This document shows positions 1 to 5,422 of a stretch of 15,673 nucleotides of DNA, piece after piece. Both the position numbers and the translations under genes were made by a program. The stretch comes from Nanobdellota archaeon (lineage in GTDB: Archaea; Nanobdellota; Nanobdellia; Pacearchaeales; GW2011-AR1). The notes beneath the pieces were generated by a model, which ran no database searches, had not been told where the DNA came from, and saw only the letters and a list, made by a program, of their open reading frames with translations. The stretch is taken from positions 1 through 15,673 of the forward strand of contig JAHILJ010000016.1 of assembly GCA_018897135.1 (NCBI GenBank), in the 5' to 3' direction. How positions within the stretch are numbered: the stretch's first letter is position 1; each line of letters opens with the position of its first letter.

Positions 1-82
1 ATACAAAAAATCATAGATTCATCAACTTAAAAAATCCCCCAAATTTAACTAAAGGGCATATATTTCCTCAGAGACATTAAAC

Positions 83-460
83 CTATCTAGAAACAACTTT
101 TTCTCCATCCATTAACTTTAATCTTAAACCATCTCCTTTTTTTCTAGGAAGGACATGAACATGAAAATGCTTAACAACTTGCTGACCTGCTCCAAAATTA
201 TTATTAATAATATTAAATCCTTCTGCCTTATATTTTTCAATTAATTTTAAAGAAGTTTTCTTAATACAATCTAATAATTCTGTTCCTAAACTTGACGGCA
301 AATCTAAAACAGTTTCAAAATGTTTTTTAGAAATAATTAAACTATGGCCTTCCACTTCAGGATGTGCATCAAATACCGAAATAAAATTATCATCCTCCCA
401 AATCTTTTCACAAGGAACTTCTCCTTTCACAATTTTACAAAATACACAATCTTTTTCCAT
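83..460 (-). CDS. HIT-family nucleotide-binding hydrolase (HinT-like)
   Basis: A 125-residue protein of the histidine-triad family; members hydrolyse nucleoside phosphoramidates or related AMP/GMP conjugates in the cytoplasm. The triad is visible at residues 98-106 (HFHVHVLPR), with H98, H100 and H102 as the family's active-site histidines. A CxxC pair near the N-terminus (C5, C8), with H47 and H98, matches the zinc site of many HINT proteins. The segment around residues 24-50 (DDNFISVFDAHPEVEGHS, then KKHFETVLDL) is typical HIT core, and the length is normal for the family. The start is supported by a TATA-like element centred about 26 nt upstream, fitting a leaderless mRNA. Family assignment is secure; the physiological substrate cannot be read from sequence. 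Confidence 0.93.
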   Translation of the reverse strand: MEKDCVFCKIVKGEVPCEKIWEDDNFISVFDAHPEVEGHSLIISKKHFETVLDLPSSLGTELLDCIKKTSLKLIEKYKAEGFNIINNNFGAGQQVVKHFHVHVLPRKKGDGLRLKLMDGEKVVSR

Positions 461-480
461 CTAAGAACTAATTAAAATTG

Positions 481-490
481 TTTTAAAATT
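481..490 (-). promoter_or_regulatory. TATA-like element for the HIT gene
   Basis: AATTTTAAAA on the minus strand is centred about 26 nt before the HIT start codon. That is the spacing expected if transcription begins at or next to the ATG. The surroundings are AT-rich, so the motif alone is weak; the recurring spacing across the window is the better argument. Confidence 0.45.
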
Positions 491-531
491 CTTTCTAAAA
501 AATAAAAAGAACATGCAAACTCAATCTTCAC

Positions 532-560
532 AAAAAAAAGCGGGTTTAAATTAAAAACCC
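532..560 (-). terminator. Hairpin plus T-tract terminator behind the lysine-rich peptide gene
   Basis: On the minus strand a 6-bp stem (GGGTTT / AAACCC, positions 555-560 with 542-547, 7-nt loop) is followed by GC and a run of eight T (532-539). It lies about 60 nt after the stop of the 22-residue ORF and before the HIT promoter, so it plausibly separates the two transcripts. Confidence 0.55.
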
Positions 561-621
561 CTTTCAACAAAAATTAAAAAAATTATCCTGTTTTCAACAG
601 ATTAAAAAAACAACTATATAG

Positions 622-690
622 TTATTTCTTTTTCTTTTTAACAGCTTTTTTCTTCACAACTTTCTTTTTAGCAGCTTTTTTCTTTGGCAT
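622..690 (-). CDS. 22-residue lysine-rich basic peptide
   Basis: A short ORF encodes a peptide of the pattern MP-KKK-AA-KKK-VV-KKK-AV-KKKKK: fourteen lysines spaced by Ala/Val pairs, and no acidic residue. A strong Shine-Dalgarno, GAGGTGA, lies 5 nt before the ATG, and a hairpin/T-tract terminator follows, so it looks like a complete transcription unit. Both AAA and AAG codons are used, so it is not just a poly-A run. Such composition resembles the lysine-rich tails of histone H1-like and other nucleic-acid-binding proteins; by inference it could bind DNA, RNA or the ribosome. No fold or enzymatic motif is present. It could be a chance ORF in AT-rich DNA, but the ribosome binding site and the regular repeat argue against that. 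Confidence 0.65.
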   Translation of the reverse strand: MPKKKAAKKKVVKKKAVKKKKK

Positions 691-695
691 TTGAT

Positions 696-702
696 TCACC
701 TC
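696..702 (-). promoter_or_regulatory. Shine-Dalgarno of the lysine-rich peptide
   Basis: GAGGTGA on the minus strand, 5 nt from the ATG, is an exact match to the complement of the conserved archaeal 16S rRNA 3' end. It stands out because most genes in the window have no Shine-Dalgarno. Confidence 0.7.
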
Positions 703-737
703 GATTTTTAATTATTTATTTAAAGAAAGTAATGTTT

Positions 738-775
738 AAAAACTCTTCGGTAAAAAAAATTTAAAAAGAGTTTTT
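738..775 (-). terminator. Stem-loop behind glycyl-tRNA synthetase
   Basis: A 10-bp inverted repeat (AAAAACTCTT at 738-747, AAGAGTTTTT at 766-775) with an 18-nt loop starts about 30 nt past the GlyRS stop. Read on the minus strand, the stem's 3' arm ends in TTTTT and the loop carries a run of eight T, giving a U-rich 3' end. It is the likely GlyRS terminator and separates that gene from the lysine-rich peptide unit. Confidence 0.5.
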
Positions 776-805
776 TTTAAAATTTCTCCGTCGATAAAAA
801 ATAAA

Positions 806-2467
806 TTAATTTAAAACCTTTCCAGCTTTCTCAAATTCTATTTTTTTATTAATTAATTTTTCCAAAACATTTTCTAATTCAGATATTTTTATTTTAATTT
901 GCTTTGAAGTATCTCTATTTCTAATTGTAACTTCTTGTTTTTTCAAACTTTCTTCATCGACGGTAATACAGAATAAAGTTCCAATTTCATCATTTCTTGC
1001 ATAACGCCTTCCAATACTTCCAGACTGATCATAAACAACATTCCATTTTTGTTTTAAATTATCAAATATATTTCTTGCAATTTTTTCCAAATCTTTTCTT
1101 TTCACAATTGGGAAAATAGCAACCTTAATTGGAGCAAGCAAAGAATCTAAAGATAAAACAAAATTTTCTTTTTCAGAATCTTTATAAAAAGCGTCGAAGA
1201 GAAAAACCAAAAATGCACGTTCAACACCTAAACTTGGTTCACAAATAACAAAAGGTAAAAACTTTTCTTTTGTTTCTTCATCAAAAACTTTTAAATCTTT
1301 TTTGGAAAATTTTTCATGCTGACTCAAATCATAATCAGAACGATCTGCAATCCCTTGTAATTCTTTCCATCCAAAAGGAAATTTAAATTCTAAATCCCAA
1401 CAATCTGAAGAATAATGTGCAAGTTCATCTTTCTCATGTTGACGAATTCTAAAATTATTCGGATTTGCCCCAAGTTGTTTAAACCACAAAAATTCGTTTG
1501 CTAACCAATATGCATGCCAATCTTTTTTTATAATTCCCTTTTCTAAAGCAAGTTTAATTTTCATTTTAACAGCTTCTTTATTTTTTTCTTGATCTTCAGA
1601 AGAATAAACTAAAATTTCAACATTTGGAATCTTATAAACACATTTCTGATCTTTTTTAATAAAGTATTCGATTTCCATTTGTTCAAATTCCCTACACCTA
1701 AATAAAAAATCACGAGGCGCAATTTCATTTCGAAAAGCTTTTCCGATCTGCGCAATTCCAAAAGGAAGTTTCATTCTGGAATTTTCATAAACAGATTTAA
1801 AATTAGAAAAAATTAATTGAGCTGTTTCAGGACGAAGATAAGCAGTTCCAGTTGTTCCTACATTTGTTTCAAACATTAACTTAAAATCTTTTGCAGTTGA
1901 TTCGTCATATTCCCCACCACATGGACATTTTACTTTTCCAAGTTCATTTTTATCAATCTTATTTGGCTTTTTACATTTTTTGCAAAGAACAAAAACATCA
2001 CTAAAACTATCTACGTGGCCTGAAGCTTTCCAAACTTGGGGATGAGTTATAATACTTCCGTCGATTCCCACAATATCTTCTCTTTGTTTAACATGAAAAT
2101 CCCACCAAGATTGTTTTAAATTGTTTTTCAGTTCAACGCCTAAAGGACCAAAATCCCAAAAACCAGCTAAGCCACCATAAATTTCTCCTGACTGATAAAC
2201 AAAACCTTTTCGTTTACAAAAATTTGCAAGTTCTTCTACAGAAATATTTTGTTTTATTAATTTTCTAGAACTCGCCACTTTCTCATTTTGTTTAGGAATT
2301 TCATTTTTCATTTGCTTTATAATTTCTTTTGCTTTTATTTCAGCTTGCTTTTTGTCTTTCCCAAGATAACCAAGATTTTTACTTATTACTTTTGTGCCTT
2401 CCCTCACACTTTTCCGAAGATAATAATAATCTTTTCCATGAACTTTTTGCTTTACGATATAAGCCAT
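806..2467 (-). CDS. glyS: Glycyl-tRNA synthetase with an extra N-terminal domain
   Basis: A 553-residue class II synthetase of the archaeal/eukaryotic homodimeric type, charging tRNA-Gly with glycine in the cytoplasm. The core begins near residue 76; GGLAGFWDFGPLG (98-110) is a GlyRS signature. A putative zinc site is C162, C165, C181, C183. Motif 2 is FRNEIAPRDF (245-254) and motif 3 is EPSLGVERAF (410-419). The anticodon-binding domain covers about 445-553. Residues 1-70 are not part of the usual enzyme: they form a short segment (YIVKQKVHGKDYYYLRKS, then KNLGYLGK) followed by a Lys/Glu-rich helix. This resembles, from memory, the N-terminal strand-rich module of some IS4/IS1634-type transposases and archaeal Fic proteins. 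The long start is favoured by a TATA element 23 nt upstream of this ATG. GlyRS identity is certain; the origin of the extension is inferred. Confidence 0.97.
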   Translation of the reverse strand: MAYIVKQKVHGKDYYYLRKSVREGTKVISKNLGYLGKDKKQAEIKAKEIIKQMKNEIPKQNEKVASSRKLIKQNISVEELANFCKRKGFVYQSGEIYGGLAGFWDFGPLGVELKNNLKQSWWDFHVKQREDIVGIDGSIITHPQVWKASGHVDSFSDVFVLCKKCKKPNKIDKNELGKVKCPCGGEYDESTAKDFKLMFETNVGTTGTAYLRPETAQLIFSNFKSVYENSRMKLPFGIAQIGKAFRNEIAPRDFLFRCREFEQMEIEYFIKKDQKCVYKIPNVEILVYSSEDQEKNKEAVKMKIKLALEKGIIKKDWHAYWLANEFLWFKQLGANPNNFRIRQHEKDELAHYSSDCWDLEFKFPFGWKELQGIADRSDYDLSQHEKFSKKDLKVFDEETKEKFLPFVICEPSLGVERAFLVFLFDAFYKDSEKENFVLSLDSLLAPIKVAIFPIVKRKDLEKIARNIFDNLKQKWNVVYDQSGSIGRRYARNDEIGTLFCITVDEESLKKQEVTIRNRDTSKQIKIKISELENVLEKLINKKIEFEKAGKVLN

Positions 2468-2483
2468 TAATTACTAACTACAA

Positions 2484-2496
2484 TTTAATATTTAAA
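2484..2496 (-). promoter_or_regulatory. TATA box for glycyl-tRNA synthetase
   Basis: TTTAAATATTAAA on the minus strand is centred about 23 nt before the GlyRS ATG. This implies a leaderless or nearly leaderless mRNA and supports use of the upstream ATG that includes the N-terminal extension. Confidence 0.55.
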
Positions 2497-2522
2497 TGTT
2501 TGGTATGACTACAAATTAAAAA

Positions 2523-3080
2523 TTATCTCACAAACTCCAAAATTTCAGGAATTTTATTAACTTTTTCAAAATGTCCTTTGTGTTCTTTAATTATTATTTT
2601 TGATCCTAAATTAGTTTTGAACTTTTCAACTTCATCTAAATGAACATAAGGATCGTCCTCAGAAAAAATAGATAAAAAATTATTACAATGATCTGAAATT
2701 CTTTCAAAGTGAATTTCTGAATTTACCCACGGGTGCGCAATTTTCATTTCTTCTTGATTAAGATTAATTAAATCAAACCAGCCCGCAACAAAAACGCATC
2801 CTGCAACTCTTTTGTGTTTATGCAATTTTTCCAAAAATCTCATAATTGTCTGACATCCAATACTATGCCCAATAAAATAAGTATGCTCATTAATTTCATC
2901 AGGGGAAATTTTTTCTTCTAAATAACCCACCCATTTTTCTATTTTAGGCTCATTTGTTTCAGGCATATCAAAAGCATAAACTTCAAAACCTTTTTTTTCT
3001 AACTCTGATTTTAACCAATCAAACCAACCTCCTTCTGAACTCCCACCCCATCCATGTATTAAATATACTTTCTTTTTCAT
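2523..3080 (-). CDS. Alpha/beta hydrolase, RBBP9/YdeN-like serine hydrolase
   Basis: A 185-residue small alpha/beta hydrolase, probably cytoplasmic since no signal peptide is present. VYLIHGWGGSS near the N-terminus forms the oxyanion-hole region; GHSIG at 71-75 is the nucleophile elbow (S73); the acid is D142 or D143 in SEDDPYV; the catalytic histidine is H170 in HKGHF. Size and order of motifs fit the RBBP9/YdeN family, whose substrates are mostly unknown. An in-frame ATG farther upstream would add 30 residues, but those codons run straight through tRNA-Cys, so the start at 3080 is chosen. It gives a normal family N-terminus (MKKKVYLIHG). The ATG is only 8 nt from the tRNA 3' end, with no TATA box or Shine-Dalgarno of its own, so it is most likely co-transcribed with the tRNAs. 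Confidence 0.88.
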   Translation of the reverse strand: MKKKVYLIHGWGGSSEGGWFDWLKSELEKKGFEVYAFDMPETNEPKIEKWVGYLEEKISPDEINEHTYFIGHSIGCQTIMRFLEKLHKHKRVAGCVFVAGWFDLINLNQEEMKIAHPWVNSEIHFERISDHCNNFLSIFSEDDPYVHLDEVEKFKTNLGSKIIIKEHKGHFEKVNKIPEILEFVR

Positions 3081-3088
3081 TTTAAAAA

Positions 3089-3161
3089 AGCGGAGACCGG
3101 GACTCGAACCCGGGAAAATTCGGGCTGCAACCGAATGCAGTAGCCGCTGTGCCACCTCCGC
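3089..3161 (-). tRNA. tRNA-Cys (anticodon GCA)
   Basis: A 73-nt tRNA. The acceptor stem pairs GCGGAGG with TCTCCGC (one G-U), the anticodon loop is TTGCAGC on stem TTCGG/CCGAA, and the T-arm contains GGGTTCGAGTCCC. The discriminator is U73, the identity base of tRNA-Cys. CCA is not encoded: the next bases on the minus strand are TTTTT. It lies 17 nt downstream of tRNA-Arg and 8 nt upstream of the hydrolase ATG. Confidence 0.95.
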
Positions 3162-3178
3162 ATTTGTCATTTAAGACA

Positions 3179-3298
3179 TGCCCTGGACAGGATTTGAACC
3201 TGCGACCTACTGCTTGCTTCTAAGCGCAGTTCTAATCAAGACCAAAACCTCGCTTCGAATAGAAGGCAGTCGCTCTATCCAGGCTGAGCTACCAGGGC
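3179..3298 (-). tRNA. tRNA-Arg (anticodon TCT) with a 45-nt intron
   Basis: Exon 1 is 3260-3298 and exon 2 is 3179-3214; the spliced tRNA is 75 nt including discriminator A73. The acceptor stem GCCCTGG/CCAGGGC is perfect, the anticodon stem is ACTGC/GCAGT, and the spliced loop CTTCTAA gives anticodon TCT, reading AGA/AGG. The T-arm contains GGTTCAAATCC. CCA is not encoded. A TATA box lies about 29 nt upstream of the 5' end, fitting a transcript that starts close to the mature end and continues through tRNA-Cys. Confidence 0.95.
3215..3259 (-). other. Archaeal tRNA intron with canonical bulge-helix-bulge
   Basis: The intron sits between positions 37 and 38 of tRNA-Arg, the standard archaeal site. 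A 4-bp central helix (CTTC with GAAG) is flanked by 3-nt bulges TAT and CAA. Cutting each after the second base gives exactly the exon ends required for a 7-nt anticodon loop. An inner AAGCG/CGCTT helix extends the structure. This is the substrate form recognised by the archaeal tRNA-splicing endonuclease. Confidence 0.9.
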
Positions 3299-3321
3299 TT
3301 ATGTAAAATAACAAGAAATAA

Positions 3322-3332
3322 TTATATTTAAA
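3322..3332 (-). promoter_or_regulatory. TATA box for the tRNA-Arg / tRNA-Cys / hydrolase unit
   Basis: TTTAAATATAA on the minus strand is centred about 29 nt before the tRNA-Arg 5' end. No comparable element is seen in the 17 nt between the tRNAs or before the hydrolase, so this is the probable single promoter of the unit. Confidence 0.6.
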
Positions 3333-3338
3333 ATGTTT

Positions 3339-3578
3339 CTATAAAGAAGATTCAAGTTTTTTTGCAATTTCTTCATCCTCAAAACTCAAGGGTTTTTTAA
3401 AAATTAATTGTTTACAAAAAATTTCTGGCTGAAGAACCATAACAAAACATCCAACTTTATTATAAAATCTTATTTTTTCCTCAAGAATTATTGCTTGGTA
3501 AGGTTCACCAGTATGATTACATCTATAATTTGCAGTTACCATTTCTTTTCCATTTATATCAACTAAATTATTTACCAT
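3339..3578 (-). CDS. 79-residue protein of unknown function
   Basis: I do not recognise this protein. It is small, soluble and without a signal peptide. Three cysteines and one histidine (C20, H22, C44, C55) could form a metal site, but the spacing matches no motif I can name. The middle (residues 28-62) alternates hydrophobic and polar residues as in a beta-sheet (IILEEKIRF, VGCFVMVLQ), and the tail is a charged helix. A TATA box centred 26 nt before the first ATG supports that start and independent leaderless transcription. M13 is an alternative start. It sits between RNase Z and the tRNA-Arg promoter, about 35 nt after the RNase Z stop. Confidence 0.7.
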   Translation of the reverse strand: MVNNLVDINGKEMVTANYRCNHTGEPYQAIILEEKIRFYNKVGCFVMVLQPEIFCKQLIFKKPLSFEDEEIAKKLESSL

Positions 3579-3599
3579 ATAAAAAGTCCTAGAAATCAG

Positions 3600-3609
3600 T
3601 TTTTATACC
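3600..3609 (-). promoter_or_regulatory. TATA box for the 79-residue gene
   Basis: GGTATAAAAA on the minus strand is centred about 26 nt before the ATG at 3578, in the short gap after the RNase Z stop. It indicates a separate transcript from RNase Z. Confidence 0.55.
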
Positions 3610-3612
3610 TTT

Positions 3613-4509
3613 CTAAATCTCAAAATTATCCAAGTCTTTTGCTAATTCAGAATTCTTAAAAACTTTTTGAGATTCATCTAAAATCTTTTTCAAATTCTTG
3701 TCATATCTCTGACTAATATGCGTTAAAATTAATTTATCAGATTTTGATTTCTTAGCAATTTCAGCAGCTTGCACAGAAGTCAAATGTAAATGTTCTTTTG
3801 CTTGGTTTTCCATTTCAGCCTCGTAACTTGCCTCACAAACTAATAAATCAGAATCTTTAACAAAAGGAACAATTCTTTTATTTAATCGAGTATCAAAAAC
3901 AAAACTAACTTTTTTTCCTTTTTCTAAATAAGTTAAATCTTTTGCAAAATATTTTTTACCTTCATAAGAAATATTTTTCCCTGCTTTCAATTTTGAAATC
4001 AAAGGACTTGAAGGCACTTTGGATTTTTTCAATTTTTCTTTATTAATTCTAATTTGGTCTTTTTTAACAAAACAATAAGCATTTGTTGGAATCCCGTGCT
4101 CCATTTTCTCAGCTTCCAAATAAAATTCATCTGTTTCAAAAAACTTTCCAGAAATTTCTTTAACTTCGATTTGATATTTTCTCTCAAAATTAAACACTTT
4201 CAAAAGCTCTTTGACAAAAGTTTCTGTTCTTTTCGGACCATAAATTATTAATTTTTTATTATAACCGCTTAAAGCAAGAGTTGATAAAAATCCGGGCAAG
4301 CCAAAAATATGATCTCCGTGCCAATGAGTAATTAAAATTTTATCAACTTTACAAGGATTTAACTTTGCTTTTCTAAATTGCCTTTGCGTTCCTTCACCAC
4401 AATCAATTAAAATATTTTCTCCCTTATATGTTAAAAGCACAGCTGTATGATTCCGACTCGCACTTGGAACTTGGTCAGCAGTTCCTAAAAAAGTTATTTT
4501 TATTGTCAT
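3613..4509 (-). CDS. rnz: Ribonuclease Z (tRNA 3' processing endonuclease)
   Basis: A 298-residue metallo-beta-lactamase-fold nuclease of the short RNase Z (ElaC) class, which cuts tRNA precursors after the discriminator base so that CCA can be added. The zinc motif is THWHGDHIFGLPG (61-73), with Trp where many members have Leu. The N-terminus MTIKITFLGTADQVPS and the LIDCGEGTQRQ segment are characteristic. Later metal ligands are in HGIP, FDTR, KEHLHLT and LTHISQRY. The insert between the MBL halves (about 155-200) fits the RNase Z exosite arm. All three tRNAs in this window lack an encoded CCA and are therefore expected substrates. A TATA box 26 nt before the ATG suggests leaderless expression independent of the LSm gene. 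Confidence 0.96.
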   Translation of the reverse strand: MTIKITFLGTADQVPSASRNHTAVLLTYKGENILIDCGEGTQRQFRKAKLNPCKVDKILITHWHGDHIFGLPGFLSTLALSGYNKKLIIYGPKRTETFVKELLKVFNFERKYQIEVKEISGKFFETDEFYLEAEKMEHGIPTNAYCFVKKDQIRINKEKLKKSKVPSSPLISKLKAGKNISYEGKKYFAKDLTYLEKGKKVSFVFDTRLNKRIVPFVKDSDLLVCEASYEAEMENQAKEHLHLTSVQAAEIAKKSKSDKLILTHISQRYDKNLKKILDESQKVFKNSELAKDLDNFEI

Positions 4510-4530
4510 AGAATTTTAAAGAAAAAAGAA

Positions 4531-4538
4531 TTTATATA
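4531..4538 (-). promoter_or_regulatory. TATA box for RNase Z
   Basis: TATATAAA on the minus strand is centred about 26 nt before the RNase Z ATG. It is one of the clearest TATA boxes in the window and lies just beyond a structured intergenic segment. Confidence 0.65.
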
Positions 4539-4540
4539 AC

Positions 4541-4601
4541 TTGCCAAAGCAACAGCTACGAATTAGCATTAAGAATTCAGCCGAGCGAAACTTAATGGCA
4601 A
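4541..4601. repeat. Nested inverted repeats between LSm and RNase Z
   Basis: CATTAAG (4567-4573) pairs with CTTAATG (4591-4597) around a 17-nt loop. TTGCCA (4541-4546) pairs with TGGCAA (4596-4601); the two stems share two bases and would partly compete. The segment fills the whole gap between the LSm stop and the RNase Z TATA box. It may be the LSm 3' end structure or a small RNA. No ORF or T-tract is associated with it. Confidence 0.45.
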
Positions 4602-4607
4602 AAACGC

Positions 4608-4859
4608 TTATTCTTTTTTCAATGTAGTAGAGGCAGGAGAAATAAAAATTATTGTATCTCCTCTTAAAAAAGTCAGTCCGATATTTCTTTTAACTTCATT
4701 GTCCTTCATTTCCTTAGTGTTATCTAACACCAAATTAATGTGGATGTCAAAAGCTAAAAGAGTTCCAACAATCTGTTTGTCACCTTTCAAATGGACCAAA
4801 ACTTCTTTCCCCTTAGAATTGTTCAACAAATCTAAAGGCCTCTCAACTCCGTTAACCAT
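4608..4859 (-). CDS. Sm-like archaeal protein (LSm)
   Basis: An 83-residue Sm-fold protein; archaeal LSm proteins form seven-membered rings that bind U-rich RNA. The Sm1 motif covers about residues 18-46, with FDIHINLVLDN carrying the RNA-contacting D, H and N. The Sm2 motif is GLTFLRGDTIIFISP (61-75) with the conserved RGD. A TTG three codons upstream (4868) could also start the frame, but the ATG at 4859 gives the typical short N-terminus, and GGAG lies 10 nt before it. It is divergent from ribosomal protein eS8, with both promoters in an 86-nt gap. Family assignment is firm; the RNA partners are unknown. Confidence 0.94.
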   Translation of the reverse strand: MVNGVERPLDLLNNSKGKEVLVHLKGDKQIVGTLLAFDIHINLVLDNTKEMKDNEVKRNIGLTFLRGDTIIFISPASTTLKKE

Positions 4860-4880
4860 ATTTAGCAAACTCCAAAAGTG

Positions 4881-4889
4881 TTTTTAAAT
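4881..4889 (-). promoter_or_regulatory. TATA-like element for LSm
   Basis: ATTTAAAAA on the minus strand is centred about 26 nt before the ATG at 4859. A second element, TTTTAAAG near 4895-4902, would give a leader of roughly 12 nt that keeps the GGAG site. Which one is used cannot be decided from sequence. Confidence 0.45.
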
Positions 4890-4915
4890 CTTTCTTTAAA
4901 ATTACAAAACGAAGA

Positions 4916-4924
4916 ATTTTTAAA
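4916..4924 (+). promoter_or_regulatory. TATA-like element for ribosomal protein eS8
   Basis: TTTTTTAAA-type element centred about 26 nt before the eS8 ATG at 4946, on the strand opposite to the LSm promoter. The spacing fits a leaderless mRNA, and no Shine-Dalgarno is present. Confidence 0.5.
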
Positions 4925-4945
4925 CGAAATTTCAATTGTTTAATC

Positions 4946-5314
4946 ATGAGTACAATAAAAGGAAGAAAGATTTCAGGTGGAAAATACATAAAACGAAGAA
5001 AAAAGAAATCTTACGAAATAGCTGGGCAAAAAAGAATTGTCAAATTAGGGGAAGAAAAAAGAAAATCAAAAAAAACCGTTGGGGGAAACAAAAAAACTTT
5101 TTTACTCAAAGCAAAATTTGTAAACCTTTCAGAAAAGAATAAAAAACAAAAAAAAGTTGAAATAAAAAATGTTCTTGAAACACCTTCAAATCGTTTCTTA
5201 GCAAGACAAAATATAATCACAAAAGGAACAATTGTTGAGACAGAATTGGGAAAAGTTAAAATCACAAATAGGCCAAGCCAAGAAGGAACCTTAAACGGAA
5301 TTCTTTTAAAATAA
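4946..5314 (+). CDS. rps8e: Ribosomal protein S8e (eS8) of the small subunit
   Basis: A 122-residue, very basic protein of the archaeal/eukaryotic eS8 family, a 30S component absent from bacteria. Recognition rests on the N-terminal GRKISGGKYIKRRKKK block, the VETPSNR-like segment here written VLETPSNRFLARQ (about residues 79-91), and the C-terminal ITKGTIVETELGKVKITNRP then a GTLNGILL ending. The length is normal for archaea. Lysine is strongly enriched, as in other AT-rich small genomes. The start follows from the TATA spacing and the family N-terminus. It precedes TFB on the same strand, with a 108-nt gap that has its own promoters, so the two are probably separate units. Confidence 0.95.
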   Translation: MSTIKGRKISGGKYIKRRKKKSYEIAGQKRIVKLGEEKRKSKKTVGGNKKTFLLKAKFVNLSEKNKKQKKVEIKNVLETPSNRFLARQNIITKGTIVETELGKVKITNRPSQEGTLNGILLK

Positions 5315-5353
5315 TTCTTAATTTTTACCACTCTGATACAACCACAAAAAACA

Positions 5354-5384
5354 AAAGCTTTATATAAGGGAAAGCTTTATAAAA
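5354..5384 (+). promoter_or_regulatory. Duplicated TATA promoter before TFB
   Basis: AAAGCTTTATA occurs twice in direct orientation (5354-5364 and 5371-5381), 17 bp apart, giving two TATA cores (TTTATATAA and TTTATAAAA). Expected start sites lie roughly 15-35 nt before the TFB ATG, so this gene, unlike its neighbours, should carry a 5' leader. The GCTT just before each core is a poor B-recognition element. Confidence 0.55.
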
Positions 5385-5422
5385 CTTAGTGTTAAATTTT
5401 AAAGTAATAAAAATTTCTTAAA

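Noticed and set aside
1..82. C/D-box RNA suggested by a TGATGA on the minus strand near position 20
   Set aside because: The preceding base does not fit box C and no paired box D lies at a suitable distance within the window.
3081..3170. Upstream in-frame extension of the alpha/beta hydrolase to an ATG at 3170
   Set aside because: The 30 extra codons are the sequence of tRNA-Cys read as protein; the family N-terminus begins at the internal ATG at 3080.
4860..4868. TTG start three codons upstream for LSm
   Set aside because: The GGAG site would be too close to the TTG, and the ATG at 4859 gives the normal Sm N-terminus.
4936..5331. Overlapping ORFs in other frames across ribosomal protein eS8
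   Set aside because: They are shadow frames; the eS8 frame is unambiguous by family sequence.
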